Part shown: one piece after another, positions 1 through 11,428 of the stretch | Layout: every line of letters starts with the position of its first letter | Position numbering within the stretch: position 1 is the first letter of the stretch | Assembly (NCBI GenBank): GCA_030248225.1 | Contig: JASANE010021189.1 | Location: 1-64,000, forward strand | Origin: Trileptium ribeirensis | Lineage: Eukaryota; Nematoda; Enoplea; Enoplida; Thoracostomopsidae | Direction of reading: 5' to 3' | DNA: 64,000 bases | Notes under the pieces: model-generated | The model's input: only the letters and a program-made list of their open reading frames with translations | Told to the model about the DNA's origin: nothing | Database searches by the model: none | Made by a program: the position numbers and the translations under genes

Positions 1-690
1 AGACAATCTCGGTAAATAACGCCCCATCAGTAATAGTCATACCATACAAATCAAAAATCACCTATCCATAGCCGAATATTTAACATTTGCCTCTGTTACC
101 CACTTAGATTTTTTCACAATCTCTCCGTTAAAATAAACATTGAACACTTTAATACTATTATGGTAAACTATCTACAGCTTATCCATTGAATACTAAATCA
201 CATAAGCCATATCTTACTGAAATTCCTGCCAGATTTTTCACAAGGCTTGAACCAGATAGCACTACTTCTTAAGTTTAAACTTTACCACATTAGTTCCATA
301 GACATTTTACCGAGAAAACACATACATTAATGCTACACAGTCCACTAATTTCATTCAGCTAATGCGCGACTAAACTCAAGTAAATAACCATCCTATTTTG
401 CGATTTCTGATGTGGAATCCACAACCATTGTTACGGAACAAATATAACATTCGATTTGGTTCATTGATAGCGCAGACTTAGAGATTTGTATTCGGTTTAG
501 GGCAGTTAAGTAACATTTTGTAGCGTTGAAACAGGATTCGTCACCGTTCGGCAACAAATTTAATTTAACTGTGAAGTCATAAACCGAACGTCCCTATTAT
601 TTATCAAATAGTGTTCCCGAACAAAACCCTTGTTAATCGAAATCCGACAAAATTCTGTTCGCGAACAAATTTGATATTCATGAACAAAAT
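1..690. other. AT-rich stretch with no recognisable gene
   Basis: I see no coding region, RNA gene or repeat shared with the rest of the window. It ends where the truncated LINE reverse transcriptase becomes readable. Confidence 0.5.
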
Positions 691-1830
691 CTACGATTTT
701 CTAACCGTAACAAAACAAGGCATGGTCGAGCATCTAGTGCAAAAAATCATGGAATTGTACAAACTGTCGACCTCCCAAGTCAGAGCACAAAATGGTTTTT
801 CCAAACATTTCGACATCACTGTAGGCGTGCACCAAGGCTCTGTCCTAAGTCCAATACTGTTCGCCATAGTCCTGGAAGAAGCAACTAATCCGACCGATTG
901 GGAGATCTTGTTTGCGGACGATCTCGTCATCACTGCTGATTCCAAACAACAGCTCACGGAGCGTTTAGGACTTGGTGCCGCGACTTGGAAGAAAAGGGAC
1001 TGAAAGGGAATGAGGCTAAAACCAAAGTTCTCATTCCTGGAGGAGACGGAAAACCGGTATAGAATGGACGGTTCCCTTGTACGCATTGTAGCAAGGGCGT
1101 AGCGACAAACGCCTTACTGTGCAATCGCTGTGGAAAGTCGGTGCACTTTCGATGTTCCGGCTTCAGAGCGCGCCCTCGTTCAAACGCCAACTTTACATGT
1201 CGCGAATGCAAACATCCTACTCGTCCTGACACTGAACTCCACGTTGACGACAAAAAGTTTGATAGTGTGGACAGGTTCACATATCTTGGAGACATACTCG
1301 ACTACAGGGCCAATGTTAAGCGAGCAGCCAAGGCTCAAAGTCAGGCAGCTTGAATGAAATGGAAAGAGCTCGCCAGCTTGCTAACTGACAAACGACTGCC
1401 GGCCAAAGTACGCGAAAAGGTATACCATGCGTGTATCCGGCCACTGCTTGCCTATGTCTCCGAATGTTGTGCACTCACGAAGGAAGCTGCCGCTCCCCTA
1501 CTCAGAACCGACAGAAAGATGATGCGGTGGATGACCGGTGTGCGATGGGAAGACAAGAAACCCAGTGAGGAGGTTGCAGCCACCCTCGGCCTTATGCCGC
1601 TGGAAATAGAACTGCAAATTCGAAGGCTACGGTGGTACGGTCATGTGCAGCGGAAGACGAGTGGAATAACGAAAATGGTCGCCGGTGTCAAATTCCGAGG
1701 AATAAAACAACGTGCAAGACCCAAGAAGAAGTGGGAAGAGGTAGTGAAGAAGATATGCGATTGATGGGTCTGCGAAAAGAGGACACTCAACACAGTGATA
1801 AATGGAGAAGAGCGCTGAAATCATGATACA
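691..1830 (+). mobile_element. 5'-truncated LINE reverse transcriptase remnant with internal zinc finger
   Basis: This is the C-terminal half of a non-LTR retrotransposon reverse transcriptase, the enzyme that copies element RNA into DNA at the target site. The palm is visible as GVHQGSVLSPILF followed by the catalytic FADD at 911-922, first in frame 2. The frame changes near 980 and stays in frame 1 to a stop at about 1764, crossed by a TAG near 1060 and a TGA at 1351. At 1078-1209 there is a Cys/His finger of PHD-like spacing (CTHC, CNRC, HFRC, CREC). The thumb and C-terminal region follow, with KMMRWMTGVRWED and RLRWYGHVQRK, as seen in many invertebrate LINE proteins carrying this finger. 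The endonuclease and the first part of the reverse transcriptase are missing, as in typical 5' truncation. The copy is dead. Confidence 0.88.
1078..1209 (+). other. PHD-like zinc finger inside the LINE protein
   Basis: Four Cys/His pairs lie between the reverse transcriptase palm and the thumb region, with no stop inside. The spacing is C-x2-C, about ten residues, C-x2-C, four residues, H-x2-C, then C-x2-C. Such a finger is known in this LINE lineage and may bind nucleic acid or histone tails; the function is inferred. Confidence 0.7.
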
Positions 1831-2800
1831 GTCGAACCCGTTGCGCAGGCGATGGAACCAATCGACTTTAAAGGATGTGGTGGTGGAACAAAATGTTCAG
1901 TGACGAAATTTTGTACAAAAAAATAGGATAGTCGGCGGGGTCATTTTAGGTTTAGTTAAGCATAACTCACAACAAGCTGCGTCTGTAAACTTTCACGCGG
2001 TTTGCAATTCACCTGAGCAATACTGTAACATAGCGTGTTGTTTGCTGCAGCTTTAATTTAGGTCACGATTAATATTCAGCCTGATCAGAAGCGTCACCCA
2101 AGTAAATTTAAAGATGTGTGAACTGCAAAGTGTATTGTTGATTCTGTATGATTGTTAATATTTATATCTGTAATGCATGTATACTATTCAGTACGATATT
2201 TATTTATTTTATATGCACGATGATGTATAAGATGTGAAAAAGTTGTATGTTGGTGATGTAGTTCCAATATTGTATTGTAATTCTTACACGGCACAGGATG
2301 CCTGTACGTTGTTACGACAAAATGTGATACGTAAAATATGTTGTAAGTTGTTTTATACAATAAAATTTTAAAGTATATGAAATTGTTATAAGTTGGCCGA
2401 GCTGTAGAACTGAGTTTAAGGAGAGTTTTAACTAATATTTTGTGTGTCATGATCTGTAGTGCTGTCGTATATAATGATGTGAGTGTTGGCACTGGGTGTT
2501 TTTTGTATTGACACCTAATTGTCGGATATGTGTATTATGTGCTGAATCCGTGTCTAAAATTTGGAAAATGTTTAAAATGTCTAAAAAAATTTAATAATTC
2601 GGCGAATTTCATAAAAAGTCTTTCTCTAGAACAAAAATTAAAATCTAGGTTATTTTTTGAGAATAAGCGCTAGAAAAAAACTATTGGGTGAATAATTAAT
2701 TAACTTATCGAACTTCGTCCCACTGTGTATTCCACATGCATAGGTAGCGCCCACGCCAGCCTCAAGCTTTACAGCCGAGAGAGTGTAATCTAACGTGGAT
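1831..2800. other. LINE 3' flank and AT-rich sequence
   Basis: This probably begins with the LINE 3' untranslated region and then becomes AT-rich sequence. I see no credible coding region, and the small open frames on both strands have low-complexity composition. Confidence 0.35.
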
Positions 2801-2824
2801 AGTACATACCCTGAGAATGCGAGA

Positions 2825-2920
2825 ACATGGAGAAAGAAGTGGCTCAACCATTGCCAACAGCTAGCCCAGGACCGAGAAGCGTTCAAAAAGCTCATTAACT
2901 CAGCTATGGTCAACCTATGA
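2825..2920 (+). pseudogene. Possible LINE C-terminal fragment
   Basis: About 30 codons read on the plus strand and end at a TGA. They contain a Trp-rich basic segment followed by LAQDREAFKKLI, which resembles the extreme C-terminus of LINE polyproteins (Cys, Leu-Ala-x-Asp-Arg, aromatic). It is short and upstream homology is not visible, so this is tentative. Confidence 0.3.
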
Positions 2921-2949
2921 ACAGAAATGTTTGATGGTTCAACAATCAA

Positions 2950-4576
2950 TCAAAATCAGTACATACCCTAAAACCACGTTGGTTACAATACTAAACATAC
3001 CGTATTTACACATAGACAACACCAAAGTAGTAAAATCGGGGGTTAAGAAAACCTTTGACGACGTATTTGATTGCTTCACAAATATTACAAGATCACGGAT
3101 ATATTCAAAACACAAAAGCCTAAAATTAAAATGACCGTCGTTATAAAACATTAACGATAAATCCTAAATTCGCACAAAAAGCAAAACATTCATTATTAAT
3201 CATTTGAGATAATAATATCAGTACACTAAACTCAAATTTCAAATTCCGATATTTTTACTGAATATGCCCCGGTGTAAGATATCACATCTAAACGCCTGTT
3301 TAGTTTAACTAAAAAGATTTCGCACTTCAAATTATTTACTGCTGCAGAAATACCATCAAATTCATGGTACTATAAAGCGTTATGCACAAATCCAACGAAA
3401 TAGATCATCTGTTATTGCCAGCTTCACAAAGCGAGAAAAATGCCATGCAATGCTGACTAAACAGAGACGCTTATTGTTTTTGCCATGAAATCTTTAGAGC
3501 TGGCGCTCAAAATTGACATTACATAAACGACTAAAATTAACTTTTACAATGATATTGAGAAAAATATACTAGTCATCCCTAGAAAACGACTTCGTATTTC
3601 GAACACAAAATGTCGAACAAACATTGAAGTGATATTTATTATTATATTATTGAAAACTGATCGAAATAATATTCTTATAAATACGCTTCTAATAATTTTC
3701 CAAAAACAATCCAAAACAAATTCATTAAAATAATAGATTGCCTAGTTTAATACAACTCGTCCCAGTGTTCCAGTTGGCACAAAAAATAAAAAACAATACT
3801 GCGCTTCTTTTAAACTTGTTTTCAATCCAATAAGGCACATCTTACCGCATTTCTATGCGATTTACTAATTTCTTTGCGTTTTGCACTAACAAAAGCTTAA
3901 TTTTAAAATCTTTTAATTTTAGACGCCTCTGGCTGAATTTTGGCTTTCACTGTTTCATGCCACAAAGCAAAATCCAATGCCTAGGGGTCTCATCTTCATA
4001 CCTCTCGCAGAATATCCAGTGAATGGATGAGCTGCATTCAGGGTATCAGTGTATTTTTAAACTTACTGTGCTTCTTAGTGCGGGATACTGTGCTTTTAGC
4101 TGAAACAGTTGCAAGTACACAACCTTTTAATTAAATTACTTATAGGTTACCAGCTCTTTACAGACATATGGCCACTCATCACAAAACGAGTTGGCAATAA
4201 AAAGACGCAATGTTTAATAAACAGACACTTAGGACTAAAATTCGTAAAAGCCGTTATTCTACCTCATCATTGAATTAGTTTTATCTTGTTCATCGGGTTT
4301 CGACTATCAAATGTCAAAACCGGACGGGTGCATTTTGCGTGAGTTATTAAATTTATGTGTCTATTTTTTATGATAATCTATGTTTAAACAAAAAGCAAAC
4401 CCTGGGGTAAAACCTAACGTTAAATCTTTAAGATCGATTTGCATACAATCTCAGGTGACATTTTTTGACGTCCTCAGCTATAAATTAAAAAAATTATTAC
4501 TATCGGTGGAATATTGACCCTGTTCTATAATTATGACAATCGGCTGCATGTTGATCCTGTTCTTAACCCTTATATA
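2950..4576. other. AT-rich stretch without a gene
   Basis: No coding region, tandem repeat or member of the dispersed repeat families is recognised here. Confidence 0.4.
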
Positions 4577-4584
4577 TTATACAT

Positions 4585-5406
4585 CAGGGAATAACCGGAA
4601 CCGAAATTTGCCGGAACCGGAACCAGCAACCGGAACCGTCCATTTAAACCGGATCCGGAACCGGAACCAGAACTTGGTTTTCGTATACTGTGTCAAACGT
4701 CAAATTGAATGTGCTTACAACTCATGGAGCGTAAAATAAACATTTTTGCTCTATCTCCAGTCGCCTCCCTTTACTACATTTGTTACATGTTGTGCTGTAG
4801 GAAACTTGAAATTATTGGTTTATATGGTTCTGAGAAAAATAATAGAAGGTAATTTTCTTATCAGGTACACTGTTTAGGCTAGCGTTGGACAAACAGCGCC
4901 CGTAAGTTATGTGATAATGATGATAACTTTCTAATCATAATGCCATAAATGAGACACACTGTGATGCTGCTCGCACAGTTTCAAATACAGTTCTTTGCCA
5001 AGAAAGCAGTTTCTAGCTGCGTTGCAGATAACGTTTGTTTACTTCAATTTAGACTGATTTACCAAGTTTACAAGCGCATTGGCGGGTTCTTGAAGCAATT
5101 TATGTTAGCCAAGCATACCCTAAGTACTTCTGCGTTAGCCATACTCTATTACAAAATTGGACCGGTTTAATTGAAACGTACCGCACAGACTTCTGGATGT
5201 GTAAAATAGCTGCAACAAGCAACGACCTGGCTTTGATTTGTTAACAACCTCCTGCAGCAGGTTATTATGAAACATTCCTACTGAAATTATGTGCCCTACT
5301 TACGTTTCAAACGGCAAATAGCTTAGTTAATCTTTTCTTTTGCTTGGAACCGCAACCGGAACACGATTTTCGCCGGAACGGGAACCGGAATTCCGGTTAC
5401 TCCCTG
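4585..5406 (+). mobile_element. Non-autonomous hAT element (R1 family), copy 1
   Basis: The ends are CAGGGAATAACCGGAA on the left and, on the opposite strand, CAGGGAGTAACCGGAA on the right. Both begin with the CAGGG typical of hAT elements. The flanks ttatacat (4577-4584) and atatacat (5407-5414) form an 8-bp target duplication with one mismatch, the hAT length. Both subterminal regions are packed with CCGGAACC-type repeats, plausibly transposase binding sites. There is no transposase ORF, so it would depend on a partner element. It shares its interior with the copies at 10332, 15269 and 59060. Confidence 0.88.
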
Positions 5407-5810
5407 ATATACATATATATATCCTGTCCTGCTCTGATAATAAATTAGTTAATATTTAAACAGCTTAGTTTCCATGTTATTCAGGGTTAATGACATACAA
5501 ACCATATTTGCTTACAAAACGTTGTGACTGCATTTGTTTGTGCTCAGTAAATCAGCCAATAGTTTCAGAATAGCACCAAAATTGACACTTGTAGGCGAGT
5601 TCATTACTTTATTTACCGACGGCGATATGATGATATCACTGCTGAACAGGAAATGGTCGTGCCTGAAAATTAGGACATTAGACAAACGTTGGAAATATAC
5701 AAAATACAAAGTACAAAATCAAGATCCCAAATATTAAAAAAATTTTGATTTCCTCTCAAAGATATAAAAAACTAATTATGATACGGACGATCAAAAAAAT
5801 CGAAAATTGT

Positions 5811-5989
5811 ATTATTACGATTCCATACCGTCTACTGGTTGCATTTGAAAGATTCGGTAGCACACCGTTTTGGCTGCAACAAATGGCAGAAACCTGTACC
5901 TTCATGTCTAGAAATCGCATAGAAATCAGCCAAGGATCCGTGTGTGGCTTTAGGATGTTCGCTGCCAAGTACTGCGGTTGGTCAGTATA
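5811..5989 (+). repeat. About 180-bp direct repeat, unit 1
   Basis: The segment starting near ttccataccgtctactggtt and ending near ggttggtcagtat recurs at 6175-6354 with few differences. The spacing is about 365 bp. No function is recognised. Confidence 0.85.
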
Positions 5990-6174
5990 ACACAAACGTT
6001 TCCTGCACTCAAAATACCATACCCCTATTTTACGACATTTAATCAACCTTCAGAGTTTTTGAAAAATATTGTCAAACTTTTACATCAACTACGGTGTTTT
6101 TACCGGAAAGACTGAGCTAAAAATTTGATATGTACCAGTAAGCCACGAACAACCAAAACTTTACCTCGAATCGA

Positions 6175-6354
6175 GTTATTACTATTCCATACCGTCTGCT
6201 GGTTGCATTTGAAAGACTCGGTAGCACACCGTTTTTGACTGCAACAAATGTCAGAAACATGTACCTTCTCGTCTAGAAATCGCATAGAAATCAGCAAAGG
6301 AACCGTGCGTGGCTATAGGATGTTCGCTGCCAAGTACTGCAGTTGGTCAGTATT
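6175..6354 (+). repeat. About 180-bp direct repeat, unit 2
   Basis: This is the second unit of the direct repeat at 5811-5989, with a few substitutions and small indels. It lies just beyond the 3' end of the minus-strand Gypsy element, but is much too short to be a typical Gypsy LTR and is not seen at the other end. Confidence 0.85.
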
Positions 6355-6611
6355 AATAATCGGTTCTTGTAGATCATCTGACCTGTCATTAGAATAGTCC
6401 CACGCTTCGGGCAACTGAAGTTCCATAAAGAAGTGCGGTACTCTTACCTTTCGTAACAAAGGGGTTTACTGAAATGAAATTCGACCAGGGCCTCCTGAAT
6501 TCAGTCGAACAAGTGGTCATGTTGCGTTCTAGGTCCCAATAAGGAGGTGGGGTGAAACGATAGAAATTGCAGAATCCGACAGTAGATAATCACAAGTGTT
6601 CATATATCGTC

Positions 6612-7040
6612 TCAATCGCCGTAAACATGTCGAGGAGAATCTAACGGTTGATTTTCTACGGGTTTCTTCCGCAGAGCAGATAAATATCGGCCTAAGTAGA
6701 GTAGAAATGGAGTAATAAAACAATTGGCTATCCCACTGAGAAATTTCATAGCGGCTCTCGGCCAGCTACGGACGAAATAATCAGGCCTTTTATTGAGCTT
6801 CAATGACGGGGCGGCAGTAGCATCGCCGAGAATAAGAGTTGTAGACCATGACACGAATCCGTCTCTGTGGAAGGTACGGACTTCTTGCAATAATCGTCCC
6901 ATTACATTATGACTGTTCCTTGGGCGACGGCCCATTAGAAAATCTTGTGGTCCGACGCCAATGCCCCAGAAGCTATCGGCAGAATTAGCGTCCAGTAGCT
7001 GGGCGTCTCCTGTGGACAATAGCGTATTCTTGAAAACAGG
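6612..7040 (-). pseudogene. NADAR (YbiA-like) domain, C-terminal half
   Basis: The frame opens after a TAG at 7041-7043 and runs to the stop at 6612. It contains TGDAQLLDANSADSFWGIG, followed by HNVMGRLLQEVR after a short insert. This matches the signature of the C-terminal half of NADAR domains: TGD, an acidic residue, WGxG, then N-x-L-G and L-x-x-V-R. NADAR proteins act on NAD or ADP-ribose derivatives, and some members remove ADP-ribose from nucleic acid. The N-terminal half (usual Asn-Phe-Tyr and Glu-His motifs) is not visible upstream. About 70 residues after the match look unrelated. A further in-frame stretch lies upstream of the TAG, back to about 7165. It is the last ORF of the Gypsy element, on the same strand. 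The domain call is from motif recognition only. Confidence 0.62.
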
Positions 7041-7164
7041 CTAGTCGAAGTAATACCTTTGAGGTAATTCATCTAGAATTAAACACTTCTTCGTTATTGA
7101 CGGTTCTTCAAGGTGGATTTGGGGTTGGATCTCGAGGTTTGTGGCGGGATTATATCAATTAGGC

Positions 7165-9041
7165 GAAGTCGAGACGGCTAATGTCGTCCTGGACGGGGCG
7201 AAGTTCGCGGCGTTCGAACGGTTTGAAGTCCAAAGTCTTCAGGGCGTAGCGTTATACGTCCCCATTGGTAGTTCGGCATTCTCTCGTGGTGGTGTCGAAT
7301 AGTATGTTCGACTTCCCGGTTGGCCCATAAAATCTAAATAGGGCGAATACAACGATCGGCTTCTTGATTGTCTGTCGGAAGTACCGACATGTGTCAGTGG
7401 TCGGGAAGGAAAAGTTTGGGTTCGACCATCACGGTCATTACTAGGTTGTTGCGTCCTTCTACGAAAGTCTTCAGCGGTCGGAATTGTATCCATCGGTTGA
7501 AAACGGCGGTCTCGAGTATGCCTATAGGGCACTTCACGGCGATTAGTTTCCATATCTCTTCGGGCAGGTTCATTTCTTCTAATTACAGGTATTGGGTATG
7601 TCCGGTTTACATTATCTTTCTGTGACAAGATAGGTCCACGTAGGGTATAAGTATTAGTTCCCATTCTTGATGTCATTGACGGTCCAGATCTGGTCCAAGT
7701 AACGTTAGTTGATGTTTGAATATGCCTAGGTGCGGTCGTAATGGAGGTTACTTGTTTAACATTACTAATAGTGCGTGGGTTAACGTGTATACCAGTTTGC
7801 GACGCAGGATCTTGACTGCGCCTAGAGGTACGTTACGGTGAAGTTTGGGGTAGATTCATCACTACTGAGTACTAAGCAATTCCTCATCTAATTCTATTTA
7901 CCCCAGGTTCTGATTTTTCTGGTGCACTTTCAATTACTATTGTTTGCTTTAGAGGTCGGCCACAACGGGGCCTATTGATTATGTCCCACAAAAGGGGTTG
8001 GACTTGCTCGTATAGGGAGTGTGTGATCTTGGTAGGGCTGCTGTGCTTCCAGCGAGGTGTTCCAAAAGTTCGGTTGCAGTCGAGAGCTTGTTTCGGTTCC
8101 TTCTAGTGCTCCAAATTTTCGCTCCTCTTCCTCGGTTAGGAAGTCTCTTACGGCTTCTCAATCTACTCTTCTCCTAGTGTGTCTTCCTATAAATGCTGCA
8201 CGTGGGGTGGGGGAATCTTCCATGTGTGTTGTCTTTAATTGTCTCAGTGGTTTACGTGGTGGTTCAGCTCGGGTAACTCCGGATCGAAGGTTGTAAGCTC
8301 TAATGTGATCATCTCGGAATAATGGTGCAGATCGGACAGGAGATAAACCATCCATTGAAAGAAGTCGACTAAATGAACGAGGTTGAGTTGCAAGTACTTT
8401 AGGCTCAGAATCCATAGAAGCATTACTGGAGTAATTCTAGTACAGGGAATCATCAGGGGATGGTGCACGATATCGAGGGATTGATTCGCCTTCCGGTATT
8501 CCTGGAAAAAGTCCAGGCTGTATGGGTTCTTTACGGTACGTACATTGGGATAGCGCTGATACAGGCACATCCTGTACAGGGGCTGTAAGTGGCATTAAGG
8601 TGACATCAGCAAATGCAGCAGGTACTCGCATTGGAGTAGTGGCCATAGGTAGTAGCTCACTCGATTCGGGTGAATTCGTAGTGACTGCAGGATTTTGTTC
8701 GGGGAGTATTTCAGCAGGATAATCGGGCCTTGGTGCCCAGGTGGCAGTTAACTCTAAATAGCAGCGTTTATATGGGCTAGTTGCATATGGTGGCGACCGC
8801 CTAGAGAATTGTTCATCTTCAGCGGGTAAGATAAATTGGGGTGTAAGGGTCGGATTTCCAAACTTATCGAATCCTTCGAAGTAAGGTGATAAAAATTCAC
8901 CAGTTCGGCGGTATTCCTTCCGCGTTGTAGGTACTGTATGCTCGCCATATTCAGGTAAAGGTCCGTTGTAATTATCAGGCACATAATGTAATTTAAATGG
9001 GTCTTGGGTAATGAGTTCTTGTTAAATTCCGGGCCAATCAT
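7165..9041 (-). pseudogene. Proline/serine/arginine-rich ORF downstream of integrase
   Basis: The open stretches 8437-8982 and 8158-8415 share one frame, interrupted by a TAG; 7239-7676 is in another frame, and a last one ends at about 7165 with an acidic/aromatic tail. Together they suggest one broken protein of roughly 600 residues, rich in Pro, Ser, Thr, Arg and charged residues, with no recognised domain and no clear membrane segment. It sits where envelope or accessory ORFs lie in Gypsy elements. It could be a gag-like or disordered accessory protein; I do not assign a function. Confidence 0.5.
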
Positions 9042-9233
9042 ATTGAGGCGTCCGGTTAGGTGTCAACAATTGGTAATCGGTTAGGTATATGCGTATCCAT
9101 GGTGGCTAGGCGAGTATCAGCTTGGACTTGGGTTAAATTCGCTGCGGGCTCAGTGTCATCCGCAGGTTCGGTTTGATCCGCTTGTTCGCGGAGGATGTTC
9201 AGGAGCAAATGGTTGTCACATTTCAGCTATAGA

Positions 9234-9641
9234 TTAGGAATTCGCGGCTTGGACTTCGCGGATTAATAGACGATCGGCGTTGATCGTTTCAGTAGAATAT
9301 TCCAATGGGGTTTGTAAGTGTTCATCAGGTATGTCCTGTAATGGATCTTCCATACCTGGGAAAGTAAGAAGTGGACGGTAGCAGGGTTTAGTACGATTAA
9401 AATGCACAAGATGCCTTTTCGCATGACTTTGCGCTGTAAGGCGTATTCGGAGACACAGCGGTATGACGTTTAATATTTGGTAAGGTCCACACCATCTTTG
9501 CTGAAGTTTACGCGACAAACCAGGGGTTCTTTGGTATCGATATACCCACACTTCATCTCCAACTTTATAGGGAGGACTTTTAGTTTTCCGGTTATAATAT
9601 TGCTTACGGTATTCACGGGGGGGTGAGCTTGCATCGAACAC
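9234..9641 (-). CDS. Integrase C-terminal GPY-type module (Gypsy)
   Basis: The frame contains PPYKVGDEVWVYRYQRTPG, then LSRKLQQRWCGPYQILNVIP, and after that LVHFNRTKPC. This is the SH3-like module at the end of Ty3/Gypsy integrases, with the Gly-Pro-Tyr signature near residue 53. The module helps contact DNA and choose targets. It lies directly after the integrase core on the same strand, in a frame of its own. It is followed by a sequence about the 'HLQTPLEYSTE' region and then a stop. Confidence 0.85.
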   Translation of the reverse strand: MFDASSPPREYRKQYYNRKTKSPPYKVGDEVWVYRYQRTPGLSRKLQQRWCGPYQILNVIPLCLRIRLTAQSHAKRHLVHFNRTKPCYRPLLTFPGMEDPLQDIPDEHLQTPLEYSTETINADRLLIREVQAANS

Positions 9642-9822
9642 TATGCATTTTCTCTAATTGTGGCAAGCCACCTTTGGACATTGGTACGATAGGCTTCAGC
9701 CTCGAGGTATCATTCCCAGTCCGCTGGTGAGGTAATATCTCCTGGGACTTTGAGGTAATATCACTACATCAACAGAAAAAGAGGGTATCGGGTGGTTGTA
9801 TGCACAGATGAGTTATAAGACA

Positions 9823-10331
9823 TTATACAATAGGGTAAAAGTTCATCCCAGGTTGTATGGTCATCAGCAGGTAGGGCTGCTCGTAAGAATAAAAGTAGGC
9901 TGCAATTAAATCTATTTCGCCATTGACTTTCGGGTTGTGGCTTAGCGTTTCACGCTTGAAGGTACGTAGTTCAGTACATAGGACTTGCATAAGGTCGGAA
10001 ATGAAACATCGACCTTGGTCGAACACTAGTTCAGCAGGTGCGCCATGTCGGCAGACAATCTCTTTAATAAATACTTGGGCTACAGTGCGAGTTGTTTGGT
10101 TGGCGATGGCGACGGCATTAACAAACTTGGTAAATTGATCAATAAAAGCAAGAACGTACTTATTTCCAGTACGGCATTAAACTCGAAAATCAAGGATGTC
10201 AACGTCATCCGATGCATAGGGGCGCTAGCTTGATATAAGTCGCCTAGGGCAGCTCGGACATTCTGAGGTAAGTTACGAGACTTTTGGCAGGTTTCACATC
10301 TCTTTACATAATCTTCAACATATTTGCTCAT
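9823..10331 (-). pseudogene. Integrase core and second half of zinc-binding domain (Gypsy)
   Basis: From 10331 downwards the frame gives the zinc-domain Cys pair (RCETCQKSR), then a diverged core. At 9823-10026 it reads FDQGRCFISDLMQVLC followed by SHNPKVNGEIDL, matching the usual S-D-R-G-x-x-F and H-P-Q-x-N-G-x-x-E motifs of retroviral-type integrases. Asp is changed or shifted at several positions and the frames do not join, so the enzyme is inactive. The first half of the zinc domain lies on the far side of the inserted hAT element, near 11500. Confidence 0.8.
10324..10331 (+). repeat. 8-bp target-site duplication, left
   Basis: ttgctcat is identical to 11429-11436 on the other side of the hAT element. 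Confidence 0.93.
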
Positions 10332-11428
10332 CAGGGAATAACCGGAATCGAAATTTACCGGAACCGGAACTAGCAACCGGAACCGTCCATTTAAACCGGA
10401 TCCGGAACCGGAACCTGGTCTTCGAAATTTATATATAGTCAACCAGATGATGGAAGAAATGAAGGTATAGTGAATTTAAAATGCATTAAAAATAACTTTT
10501 ACGTTAAACTTAATGTATTGCGATGGTATTATTGCCTTTCTGAAACTTTAAAGAGACTGAGGAAGCTAATAATGTTTATTTATCGATCAAATATGTCGGT
10601 TTTTGGACATTCAGACCAAAAAATGTCTTCCACTATACACCATTGCGTATACTGCGTCAAATTGAATGTGTTTACAAAGCTTGGAGCGTAGAATACACAC
10701 TTTCGCTCTGTCCCCAGTCGCCTCCCTTTACTACAACTACGTTTGTTACATGATCAGTGGTACGAGACACTGTTTAGGCTAGCGTTGGACAAACACTGCC
10801 CGTCAGTTAGATGATAATGATGATAACTTTCTAATCAGAATGCTATAAATGAGACACACTGTGATGCTGCTCGCACAGTTTCAATAAATACAGTTCATTG
10901 CCAAGGAAGCAGTTTCTGCTTGCGTTGCAGATAACGTTACTTCAATTTCACCTGATTTACAAAGTTTAAAGCGCACCGGCTGGTGCTTGACGCAATTTAT
11001 GTTAGCCAAGCATATGCTAAGTACTTCTACGTAAGCCATACTCTGTTAGCGAGTTGGACCGGTATAATTCGAACGTACCCCGCAGACTTCTGAATGTGTG
11101 AAATAGCCGCTACAAGCATCGACCTGGCTTTGATTTAACAAACTCCTGCAGGTTATTATGAAAAATTCCTGCTCAAATTATGTGCCCTACTTACGTTTCA
11201 CACGGCAAATTGGTTAGTTAATCTTTTCTTTTGCTTGGTTGTATTGGAGCTTGATCATTGTATAATATATATTACTTATGTTTGGATTACAGGATGAAGC
11301 AAAAAACGTGGGAAATTTCAAACAAAATTTTTAAACCGGAATTCCGGTTCCGGTATGGTTTTTGCCCTTTGCCGGAACCGCAACCGGAACACGATTTTCG
11401 CCGGAACCGGAATTCCGGTTACTCCCTG
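10332..11428 (+). mobile_element. Non-autonomous hAT element (R1 family), copy 2, inside the integrase
   Basis: The left end is CAGGGAATAACCGGAA and the right end ends TTCCGGTTACTCCCTG. The flanking duplication ttgctcat is perfect at 8 bp. The interior matches copy 1 with small indels and is longer, partly from a segment ahead of the right end. It interrupts the minus-strand integrase of the Gypsy element. It has no transposase gene; the short open frames cross CCGGAACC repeats and are not genes. Confidence 0.95.

Noticed and set aside
6538..6556. Purine-rich aaggaggtggggtg as a possible polypurine tract
   Set aside because: It is on the plus strand; the Gypsy element is on the minus strand and would need the complement there.
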